Assembly (NCBI RefSeq): GCF_036370855.1
Contig: NC_088101.1
Location: forward strand, 6,207,501 to 6,271,500
Direction of reading: 5' to 3'
Source of the DNA: Dromaius novaehollandiae
Taxonomy: Eukaryota; Chordata; Aves; Casuariiformes; Dromaiidae
Length of the DNA: 64,000 bases
Made by a program: the position numbers and the translations under genes. Position 1 is the stretch's first letter. Each line of letters begins with the position of its first letter. Of this stretch, positions 47,501-57,700 are shown one piece after another. The notes below the pieces were generated by a model. That model saw only the letters and a program-made list of their open reading frames with translations. It did no database searches and had not been told where the DNA came from.

Positions 47501-50500
47501 ATGAGCCCAGAAAGCCCCGGGCCCCCATTTCCTCGTTCCTGCTCCAAGGGACCTGGCTCCTTCCAGCACCCCACAGCTCCCCGACACCTTGCGGCACCCC
47601 CATGGCCCCTGGCCGCGCCATGTCCCGCACAATGCCTCACCACGGTCACCCCAGAGGGGTCCCAGACTTCCCGATACTGGTGCAGCAGCCAGAGGAGATG
47701 CTCCCAGGCGTGCTCACGGTGCTCCTCCACGTGCAGGAGGACACCCATCATGGCACCCATCGCCCTGAGCACAGCCTGCTTGACCTGCCGAGGGACGGTG
47801 ACACGCCGTGTCAAGGGCTGAGGGTCTCTCCAGCGCTCGCCTCCCCCAGACACCAGCCTGCCCTTCCCGCACGGGGGCTTCCCCTTCCCTGTCGCCCCTG
47901 GTGAGAAGGGCTCGCTGGCCAGCACAGAGAGCATTTCCTCCCGGCACCCCCAGCCTCCCCCGTCGAAAGGCCCTGGCATTCGGCCGCTTCCCAGAAGGCA
48001 GCCCCCAGTCCCCGGACTCCCGGCTCAGGGCGCTTTCGCGACCAGCCTGCTCCCTTTGGCCCCTCGCACAGTGCTGCGGACAACCCCACTGCTGCCCACA
48101 GCTGCGAGAGCATCAACACTCACCTCTTCCTCCTCGCAGCACTGCCGCTTTCTGCTCACGTAGCAGAAGAGCGGGTAAACGTGGGCACAGAGCTGGGCAG
48201 GCCCCAGGCGAGGGAAGGCACCTTTCTCCCCCTCGCGGAAGTACATGCTTATGCCGCTGCACCACTGCTCCAGAACTGCAGCACAAGAAGGGAAACAGGA
48301 TCGCACCAAAGTCTCTGACTGGTGAAGACCTTGCACTGGCCTGCGGGCCTGCTTTAAGCCCAGGCCAGGCTCGCCAGGGCACAGGTTGCAAGGAGATCTG
48401 CCTTCAGGGACGCGTTGTGCCATGGTCTGAGACACCTGGATGGCAACGCTGCCTTGTTTCTCCCCTCTTCCGCCCCAGCACCACACCTTCTCCTCCGCAC
48501 AGCCTCGCTCCCCTCCACCACTGCCCGCTGCAGCCCCGGCCTCCCCCTTCCCAAACGTCTGCCCCTCAGCACACGCTTGGAGGTTTTGGCTGTTCTTTCC
48601 CATGCTCTCCCTTCAAGGCCACCAACACAAAGCCAGGCTGCCCTCAGGGAAAGGGAGGAGAAGGGGGGGAACAAAACTGGGCAGAGCTCAGCCAAAGGTA
48701 GCTAAAACTGGGAGGCAAGTGCGGGAGCAGAGACCAGGCAGGGACCCAAGAGCTCCTCAGGGCACCTGCACCCAGCACCATCCCGGCCAGCCCACGGACC
48801 CCACCCCCGGCGGCACCCGCTGCTCCCGCACGTTGAGGGCACTTGGCGGCTGCTGAGGCTGGAGCTCGCCGCAGGCTCAGCCCTGCCATGCCGGCCCCGA
48901 GACCCCGGCGAGGCACCCAGGGCCACCCCGATCCCTCCCCCTCCCCCTCCCCCTTCCCCTTCTCCTTCCCCTTCCTGTGGCCCAACCATGGACCCAAAAC
49001 TCACCGCCGCAGACGGCACACAGCATCCGGCCGCTCCCCACCTCGCTCAGCACGCCGCGCAGGGCTGACAGTGTCGTTGCCGCAAAGGGCACGCACTGCA
49101 GGGCTGCAGAGAGGGCAGGGGTGGGCGACCCTGTCAGCCAGAGCCGCCTTGGCCCGCGGGCTCCATCCCCCGGCAGCGCTGCCGCGCCAGGGCCACAGCT
49201 GCGGGGCCGCGGGGCTGTGCCAGGGGCAGGGGGACGGGAGAGCTGCCACAGCACTGGGAGAGGCCCCGGCACGAGGAGGCTCCTGCCAGGGTGCCCGTGT
49301 GCCGGCCGCCTTCCCCGAGGTGCGTGGGAAAGCCCTGGGCACAGCGAGGGCGATGCAGGGCAGAGCCTGGCGTGTTTGGTCTCTGGCGGGTTCCCTCCAG
49401 CCCAGCCCAGACCGTTCTGGGCAGGGGCAGGAGTCCCGTCTCCCGCCCGGCACCCGCTGCAACCCACAGCAGCAGGCTGGGGGGCCGTACCGTAGCGTGT
49501 GGCGAGGTTGCGCAGGGTGATGAGGACAAACTCCTCCGACGTCTCCTCCAGGGCCTTCAGGTGGCCCTGCAGCGCCGACACCACGTCGCACAAGTGGGAG
49601 CGGGCCAGCGCCACCAGGACATCACTAGCCGCCGTCCTCACGGAGGCCGTCCCACCCTGGAAGACAGCAGCTCGCGTGTGGCAGGAGCACGACCGGCCGT
49701 CTCCCACGGCTCGGCCTCCAGGCAGGACACACAACCCGTAACTTGACTCCGACCGTCCCTCGCTCACAAACAGCCCCGCGGCCACCTCTCTGCACAGCCC
49801 CGGGCCACCGCCCCAACCCCCCGCCAGGACAAGTCCCAAAGGCTCTCCATAGGACGGCCAGGCCGGGCGCCGGCGTCCGGGGTCACCCTCAGAGAGAACA
49901 AGCTCACCTGGGCCGCTCGCAGGTCCTCCAACGCCACTGCTATCACTCTGTCCACCTCAGAGCTCTGCAGATGGCTCTCGTCGCCCCACAAGACGCTCTC
50001 CAGCTCGCGGTAGGTCTCCGCTCTGCTGCCCTGGGGACACACCGCACACGGCAGCGATGGGACATGCCGCCCCGCAGCAGCTCCGCCACGCTGACGCCGC
50101 GGACGAGCTGCCGGTGCCGCTCAGCACAGCCGTCGGGAGCAGGCGAGAAACCCAGCACTGGGATTTCCTGACCCCGCCCCCAACCCCGGGGACACCGCCA
50201 CCTCCTGTGGGAAAGGAGGGCACGCGGGAGCCTCCGCCCAGCACCACCGGCAGGATCAGCGTTTTGGGATGAGGCGCAGCAGGAGGGCAGAGGTGCCGCT
50301 GGGCGAGATCAGCCTGCGGCACTCGGGGAAGCCAGGGTGCTGCGGGGAGCCCTCAAACCCCACGCAGCCCCGCAGGACGCCCCCGCCTCACCTCGGCGTC
50401 TTGCAGCCGGTTCAACAGAGAAGTCACCACGGTGGCAAAGGTAGCGATGGCCACAGGGACAGACCCGGCCGCCTTGCCACCGTCCTCACCACGCGCAGGT

Positions 50501-50835
50501 CCCGACTGGGCACCTACACAAGTGAAGAAACCTGGAAGGAAAGCAACCGAGGGTTTGCATCGCTCCAGCAGCCGCAGGGACGGGCCCCGAGTCGGGCAAA
50601 CGTCTCCCCAGCCGGAGCATGGGCCCGCAGGAGAGGCCGGTGGAGCCGGCTCTGTGCAGCCTGGGGAAGAGCAGCCCGGGGCAGCTTGGGGCTGGCCCCA
50701 AGCGCGTGACCCTGGCTCTCCCTGTGCCAAGAACATGGGCACCAGCAGGTCCCTGTCCCCCCCACCAGCGTGCTGGCAGGCGTGGTGCTGAGCGCGGTGC
50801 CGGTCCCCACCTCGGAGCGCTCGCAGCACCCCCAT
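35512..50835 (-). CDS. MROH2B-like: MROH2B-like HEAT-repeat gene, copy C (complete)
   Basis: This is a complete copy, nearly identical to B. Exon positions are those of B plus 19569 (exons 0-2), 19570 (exons 3-20), 19568 (exons 21-25), 19567 (exons 26-32) and 19568 (exons 33-40). The start codon is at 50833-50835 with the same strong Kozak context as B. I checked a subset of splice sites directly (exons 0, 2, 3, 5, 20, 21, 25-28 and 31-33), and they have GT-AG ends. The poly(A) signal is at 35512-35517. Its upstream CpG island at 53510-54007 is missing 332 bp that the other two islands have, so its expression may differ from B while its protein would be almost the same. A 2-bp insertion in the intron between exons 20 and 21, shared with copy D, separates it from A and B. 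Confidence 0.87.
39684..39724. repeat. (CA)n microsatellite, unit 3
   Basis: This is the same imperfect CA run in copy C, again identical in length. Confidence 0.9.
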
Positions 50836-51538
50836 GGCGGCAGGACTCCCTATACAGATGTGCTGCTCCACCAGCACCTCCTCCCACGGGAGCCGCGAGC
50901 CACTGGGCCAGCGCCGGCCTCGGGGAGGGGGGAGACCCACAAGGGCCACTGTGACACGCGGGGGCCCCAACGCCTCACAGAGGGCTGCTGGCAACGTGAG
51001 GCTGGGGGGGGCAGGCACCGGGGACACACCCCCCATACACACCCCCCAAACGTGGCACTGTCCCACAGGCTCCAGCGCTCGCGGTCGCTCCTCGGCCCCC
51101 AGCCCTTTCCAGCGGCGACTGTCTCCTGCCGTCACACAGGGGCAAGTGCTCCGGCAGAGAGGCCCTGGGAGCCAGTTTGCGCCATTGCTCACACAAGCAC
51201 CTGGTCATTCGGTCGCCTAGAAAGCCTCGCTGGCACCCGGGGCCTGACGGCATCGGGCCACAAGCTGCCAGGTCACACAGGCTGCAAAGCTGCTCTCCAG
51301 TCCCCCGGCCAGCCCACAACACAAGCGTTTTGTTTAGATGTAGCAGCACTAATTCATTACAAGGTCGTGGAATAAAAGCTGGTGCCAGGTGGAAGGCAAC
51401 GTTATCGCCCTTCCCTCCGGATTTAGGAGCTGCGTCCCTGCAGCCTCGACGAGCCTTCTGATAGACCCGGGCTCCCTGGGCTCAGCGCTGCACAAAGGCA
51501 AAGCAAAGCTGGTCTTTGCCCCACAGTTCTTGCAAGAG
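50836..51538. other. Leader region between start codon and fossil, unit 3
   Basis: This is the equivalent region of copy C, with a two-base insertion (near 51065) relative to copy B. No gene was recognised. Confidence 0.4.
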
Positions 51539-53235
51539 TCCATACTTTAAGAAATTATTAATTACACAATCTAAATTTAGAACTGATTCACTTCTAATAC
51601 AACTCAGATATCTTTATATATTTTTAACTTTAAAGGTTGAACTTGTTCAGCTTTCCACGTCTCTCGAGGTACTGCTTTCACTTAGGTGTAGTGGGTCCAG
51701 GAATCAATTCCCTGCAGCTTCACAGCAGTATTTGTTGTCAGCAGTACAAGATACGGTCCTCTCCATTTTTCTCTCAACGGCTCATCCTTCCAGGTTCGAA
51801 GACACACTCGATCTCCCGGCTGCAATGAATGTACAGGTGAATCTAAAAGCACGGGAGATCTTAACTGGATGTACCTGCGGAGAGAAGGAAGAACCTTTGC
51901 CAGAGACAAGAGAGAATCCCTTAAAATTTGATCCCCCTTAATGTGCATTGGAATTGCATTTCCAGTTAAATTTACAGGCTAAGGTTCAGCATACAGAATC
52001 TCAAAGGGACTAACTTTCTCCCTACCCCTTGGGGTTATTCTGAGTCTTAATAATGCCCGAGGGAAAACATCAGTCCATTTCATCTGAGTCTCCTGACACA
52101 GTTTCCCTATCTGTCTCTTCATTGTTTGATTCGTTCTTTCCACTTTTCCCCTGGATTGTGGCCTCCAGGGGGGATGTAAATCCCATTTAATTTGCAGTAT
52201 TTTTGAGATTTCCTGTGCTATTTCTGCTATAAAATGAGGTCCCCTATCCAAAGAAAATCCTTCTGGTACCCCAAATCTTGGTATGATTTCTTTTAATAAC
52301 ATTTTCACTACCTCCCTTGCTTTATTGCTACGGCACAGCAAAGCCTCAGGCCATCCTGAAAAGGTCTCAGCAATTACCAACAAATATTTATATCCACTAC
52401 AGCTTGGTAATTCAGAAAAATCAATTTGCCAGTAATCCCCGGGCGGGAAGGCCCTTTTTACTTCCCCTGGCAGGGAGGGGCTTCTTCTGACTCTCGGGAT
52501 TATTTCTAAGACAGAGTTCACGTTTTAGTGTAATACCCTTTGCAATTAGGAACATACTAATTCCCACAGCAAACCTTGTAGCTGTTTCAGCCAACGCCTC
52601 GGCTCCCATGCGGCTACTAGCGTGTATTTGCTTCATCAGCTTCTTCGTTACCGGCAAAGTTCCCACACATTGTCCAGTAGATGTTACCCACCATCCTTCG
52701 GAAGTCTTTCTGCACTTCAAGATTTCTGCTAATTTATTTTCTTTTTCAGTGTATACGGGAATTTCCATTTTTAATGTTCTCTCTGGAACTGATGCTGCTA
52801 CTGACACGGACAATGCTACCCTTTTTGCAGCCTCATCGGCCCTTTTGTTCCCTTGAACTATGTCAGTCTGTCCAGATTGGTGCACTTTGCAATGCACTAC
52901 TGCTGTTTCTTTGGGTTTATTAACTGCTTCGAGTAGTCCCATAGCCTGGTGCCCTCTCTCAGGTACCTAAAGCTCAAATGGCTTTGTTAGGTTTGGAAGT
53001 CCTAATGCGGGAGCACTCAGGAGAGCAATCTTGAGTTCATCAAATCCTTTTTGGCGCTCGGGAGTCCACTCCAGCAAGTCTCCCGGCCCCTTAACAGCTT
53101 CACAGAAAGGCTTTGCCGTTAATCCAAAACGAGGTATGCAGAGGCAACACCACCCGGCCATTCCTAAAAAATCCCCTGAGTGCTCTTTTTGAATTTGGGG
53201 GGGCCATTGGACAAACCGCTTCTTCCCTTTCAATT
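51539..53235 (-). mobile_element. Fossil of a class I (gamma-like) endogenous retrovirus: pol remnant, unit 3
   Basis: This is a third copy of the same pol remnant with identical ends, again broken and without LTRs. By eye it resembles the unit 2 copy at some variable sites and the unit 1 copy at others, in line with exchange among units. Confidence 0.85.
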
Positions 53236-53295
53236 CCTGTCAGCCAGAGCCGCCTTGGCCCGCGGGCTCCATCCCCTGGCAGCGCTGCCGCACCA
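53236..53295. repeat. 60-bp copy of an MROH intron segment beside the fossil, unit 3
   Basis: This is the same copied segment; its source in this unit is 49130-49189. Confidence 0.85.
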
Positions 53296-53515
53296 AAAGC
53301 AGCTAACTGAAAGCCCCTGTTTCTGGCCCCCAAAACACAGGCTTTAGCCTCTGCTTCCAACCGCAAAAATGGCGCGCTAAGCCTCTGCTGCTGATGCAAA
53401 ACCACAGGGCTTCAGCCCTGCTTCTGAGCTCAGAGACGCAGGGCTTGGGCACCTGGTCTTGGCTCGAACACGCAGCCTCCAGCCCCCAAACCCGCAGGAT
53501 GTGGCCTCTTTTTGC
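53296..53515. repeat. Degenerate ~35-bp tandem repeat, unit 3 (truncated)
   Basis: This is the same repeat, cut short after about six units by the 332-bp deletion that also removes part of the CpG island of copy C. Confidence 0.55.
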
Positions 53516-54007
53516 CCGGCAGCCCCGGCCCGCTCGCAGCCCCAGCCCTGGCTCTCCCCCACGTCCCCTCCCCCGCGGCCGAGCCCCCCCCACTCCTCAG
53601 CTGGGGCTGCCGCCCTCCCCGCCCCCAGCGCCACGCGGGGCGACGGAAGTGGGACGGAGGCACCAGAACGACGGCAGCCGCGACAGACCAAACTGAGCTT
53701 CTCGCACGCGGCGGCCCGCGCATGCGCCCTGGCACCGCCCCGCCCCCGAGCTCCCGGCTCCGCCCCCACCCCCGAGAGCGGCCCCGGCCCGGCCCCGCCC
53801 CCGCACTCCGGGCCTCAGAGCGGCCCCGGCCCTGGCAACGGCCCCGCCGCGGCCTGTGTCACGAGCCCGCCGTCCTCGGCCAGGCCGCGCGCGCTGCAGG
53901 GGACTTGCCGGCAGTGCGGGGCGACCGGTGGGACGTGCCGGCAGTGCGGGGCGACCGGTGAGTCCCGCTCCCCCGCCGCGGGACCGGGCTGCCCGTGCCC
54001 GGCCCCA
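53510..54007. promoter_or_regulatory. Shortened CpG island, candidate promoter of copy C
   Basis: This island keeps the NRF1-type palindrome (53717-53728), the GC boxes and the 30-bp tandem pair. It has lost 332 bp on the gene-proximal side, equal to 33945-34276 of the copy B unit. The junction at 53514-53515 falls on a two-base microhomology (GC). The deleted part held GC-rich island sequence and the end of the 35-bp degenerate repeat. Confidence 0.6.
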
Positions 54008-54046
54008 GCGCTGCGCCCCCCCCGCACCCGCGGTCCTGCCATGCCC

Positions 54047-54639
54047 CTGGGGAGCAGCCCTGCCCGCTGCCCCCTCGGGGCCCCTCTCAGTGCCTCCCAG
54101 TGTCCCCGGAGTCCCCAGGCACCTCCCAGTGCCCCCCAGTAGCCCCAGTGCTCCCCGCACCCCCACTTGCCCCTCGGTCCCTCTGCTCCCCCTGGGGCCC
54201 CTCCCAGCCCTAGTCCTAGTCCCACCCCATCAGCCCTCTCACTCCAGTTCCCCCTGGTCTCCCCGGGCAACTCTGGGTGCCCCCTCATTTCCCCAGGCAC
54301 CTCCTGGTATCCCCCAGTGTCCGCAGTATCCCCAAGCACCTCCCAGTGCCCCCAGGGCCCCCGGCTGCTCCCCCTGCCCCCATCGCCCCAAGCACCTCCC
54401 AGTATCCCCAGGCCCCCCAGTGTCCCATATGCCCCCAGGCACCTCCCAGTGTCCCCAGTGCCCCCTACTGTCCCCACTTGCCCCTCGGTCCCTCTACTCC
54501 CCCTGGGGCCCCTCTCATCCCCAGTCCCACCCCATAGGCCCTACTCACCCCAGAGCTCCCAGTGCCCCAGGCTGCTCCCACTGCCCCCGTCACCCCCAGG
54601 CCCCCCTCACCCCGCTCTCTCCACTCCCCTGTGTCCCCA
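54047..54639. repeat. C-rich degenerate minisatellite between copies D and C
   Basis: This is the same element again, with no length change relative to the other two. Constant length across three units is unusual for a minisatellite and suggests recent homogenisation of the array. Confidence 0.8.
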
Positions 54640-54750
54640 GGCAGCGCCACACTGCACCAAGGCCACATCTGGGGGGTGGCAGGGCCGGGGCCGGCGCAAG
54701 ACCCCCCACAGAGCCCCACACGGCTGGCACTTTCCCTGCGAGGACGCAGC

Positions 54751-54756
54751 TTTATT
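54751..54756 (-). terminator. Poly(A) signal of copy D
   Basis: AATAAA on the minus strand. It is kept intact although the neighbouring 3' end of copy D, from about 54905 rightward, has diverged strongly. Confidence 0.7.
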
Positions 54757-57700
54757 GATCTCCTGCCCCGAGCAGCTGGGGGCCCCCGGCGTGGGGCACT
54801 GCGGCTGCTGCCTGCCACGTGCGGGGGGCCTCGATGGACCGCCACCTCCACCAAGCTGCAACGACACCGACGCCGCGGAGAGGCACCGTGGGCGCCTGGC
54901 CGCGATGCCACCGGCACCCCGTGGCTCCCGGCCAGGGCGGCTTCCCCAGCAGCACCCCAGGGCCATGCGAGCCCCACGCACCCCCAGCTGTTGGCGCCCG
55001 CAGGGCCTCCGGACGCCTCCTTGGCCCGCAGGGCAGCAGCGCGGCTGCCAGCACCTACCTCCCGACAGGAACGCCAGGTCCTGCTGCTGCAGCCACGCGG
55101 TCGGCACTGTGTCCAGGAGGAGGCCTGGCATGAGGATGCCACTGTCAGGACAGGGCCACAGCCATCGCCATGGCCCCAACCCCACCTCGACCTCGACCTC
55201 CACCTCGACCCGATCCGGGGACGTGGCCGTGAGCAGTGCCAGAACCCAGCGCTGCCTCTCACCCAGGACGTGGACGGCTGCCGCCTGCGGCGCCACGCAG
55301 CTCCCCATGCAGCAGCTCCGGGCTGTGCTCCAGAGCCTCTCCAGCAGCGTGGGGCAGTCTTGGGCCTGGGGCAACACAGGGGCGCAGGAGCTCGTCGCTG
55401 GCTCCAAGCACCCCTCTGTCCCCCCTCCATCCTCCCTCCACCCACGGCCCAGGCCCACGTGGCCCCCCGGCGCGGGAGACACAGGGCGGGCGGCCGGCGC
55501 AGGGACACGGCCCCAGCGCAGCGCTCGCTCACCAGGTGCCTGCAGATCTCATCCTGCAGCTCGGCCGCGCTCAGCCCGATGCTTGCGGCGATGCGCTGCC
55601 GCACCCTCTTCAACCCCAGAAACGGGGCACACAGGTGCAGGGAGACCTTGCACGCCTGCAAAAGAGCACCGGGCCTGGTCACGGGGATGCTGCGCGCCTG
55701 CCCCAGAGCTGAGCGAGGAACCTTGCCGTCGCGGCAGCACCAGCCAAGGCCTGCGGACACATCAGCAACACGCGCCGGCCAGAGCAGCCCAAGGGCTCTT
55801 ACGTTGCAGACGGCCGGGGCCGGGTCCCCGAGGTGCAGCACCAGGCTGGGAAATGCCGCCTCCACCTCTCTGCTGAAAAATGACCTCCTCCGAGAGGCGG
55901 AGGAGGCCAGGGCGCCATAGAGGACGAAGGCCGAGCGGCGCAGCACCTCTTCCTCCTGCAATGAGAAAGGCCGTTGGGCAGAGGCTGCGAGCGAGGGCGC
56001 CGCGCATGAGCCACTTGGCCCCAGCGGGGTGCTGCCCGCGGGGGACGGCGGCCCTGCGACGACTCCCGCCTGCCGACAGGAGAACGAGCGACTCCACTCA
56101 CCGCCCCCCAGAACGCCCGGCTGGCCCTGGAGATCTCTTCAAAGGCAGAGCCCACGGCCCTCGCCTCCAGCAGCCCCAGCACCTTCGCCAGCGCCAGCAG
56201 GCTCTCGGCAGCCACCTCTGTGCCGGCCGCGTCCTCCAGGCCTCTGAGCAGCACCGACACCACGGCCGCCCCGTGCCTCCGCAGCTGCAGAGCGACAGGC
56301 GCATGAACTGCTCACTGCTCCCACCTCTCACCGCTGCTCTCCGCCGCGGCGCCAAGGACGGCACTTGCCAGAGCAAGCCCGGAGCAGACCCCAGCCCCAG
56401 GAGCCCCAGCCGGCACCCCTTGTCCCCTTTGCCACCCTGATGATGCCAGAGCAAGGAGCGCGGCCTCAGCACGGCCCCACGCCTGCCTCTGCTCCTCTCT
56501 CCGGGCTCCTCAAGCCCCCCGGGCAGCTCTCCACTCCGGGCTGCGCTCAGAGCCCAGGAAAGGCCGCCTCACCTTCGCGGGTGCTCTGCTGGCCGCGTTG
56601 CCCAGACCTCTCACGGCCATCTGCCGCACGGTGCTGATGGGGTCGCGCGCTCTCTCCCCCAAGGCCTCTAGGAGCGGCTTCAGCAGCTTCCTCTCCTCCA
56701 CTAGCTTGTCCTTCATCAGCTGCAATCAAGTCACGTGGCCGCTAGCATCGGCCGCGATTCGCGCCGGGCGAGACGCAGGAACCCCTCCGAGCCCCCCCTG
56801 CTCTGCTGCTGCCTCACCTCGGCAAAGAAAGCTGTGGCCGTGAGCCGCAGGTTGGCGGAGGGCGAATCCAGCCAGGGGAAGAGGCTCTGCAGCAGGCGCT
56901 GTGGGACGAGCTCTGCACGGAGCAGCACGCTGCGCACAGAGCACGAGCAGGCTCGTGACACGCAGTCACGCGGGACGGCCGCAGGCCGCGACTCCCACCT
57001 TCTCCCGCTCCCACGCAGACACCGCTCTGCACCTCAGCAGAGCTCCCAAGTGCGCAGGAAGCTCCCAGCAGCCCTTTCCCCGGGCGCATCCCGGGCTCTC
57101 AACTCGCCAGGAGACACACGCCGGTGCTGTGAGCCCGGGGCTCTGCCAGGGACGCCCACGCTCCCTGCTCCCGGAGCAGCCGCAGCCACCGATTGTCCAG
57201 GCACCTCGCCAGCACCAGCTCCAATGCCGCCACAAAAAGGCTGGTGAAAAAAACCCAAAGAAAGCTCCAGGCACAGCAGTTTGGGGGAAGATTTCTCTTC
57301 AGCAGAGCCCCGCAACGGCCCCCGGCCGCAACACAGAGTTTATGGGCAGGAACGACCGTGCTGCGGCCAAATCCCCAGGCGCACTGCCCTGCAGCGACCA
57401 GTCCCACCACCTCACGGAGGCAGCCCAGTGCCAGCGGGACAATTGGGTGCTCCTGTAAGGCCATGGACTGCACGACCAAAGACCTGGGGCACAGGCCAGC
57501 CCTGCCCCTGCCCCTACTCCTGCCACTGCCGCTCCTCACCTGCCCGGCATGTCAGCGCTCTCCAGGTCCCCAACGGACGGTGCCAGCTCCTCCCCCAGCG
57601 TCTCGCTGACCTGCCTCAGAAGGCCGGGAAGCAGGGAGGGAAGCAGGCGCTGGACCAGTGTCTTCCTCTGCAGCACTGACACCACCTCGCAGAGGGCGTG

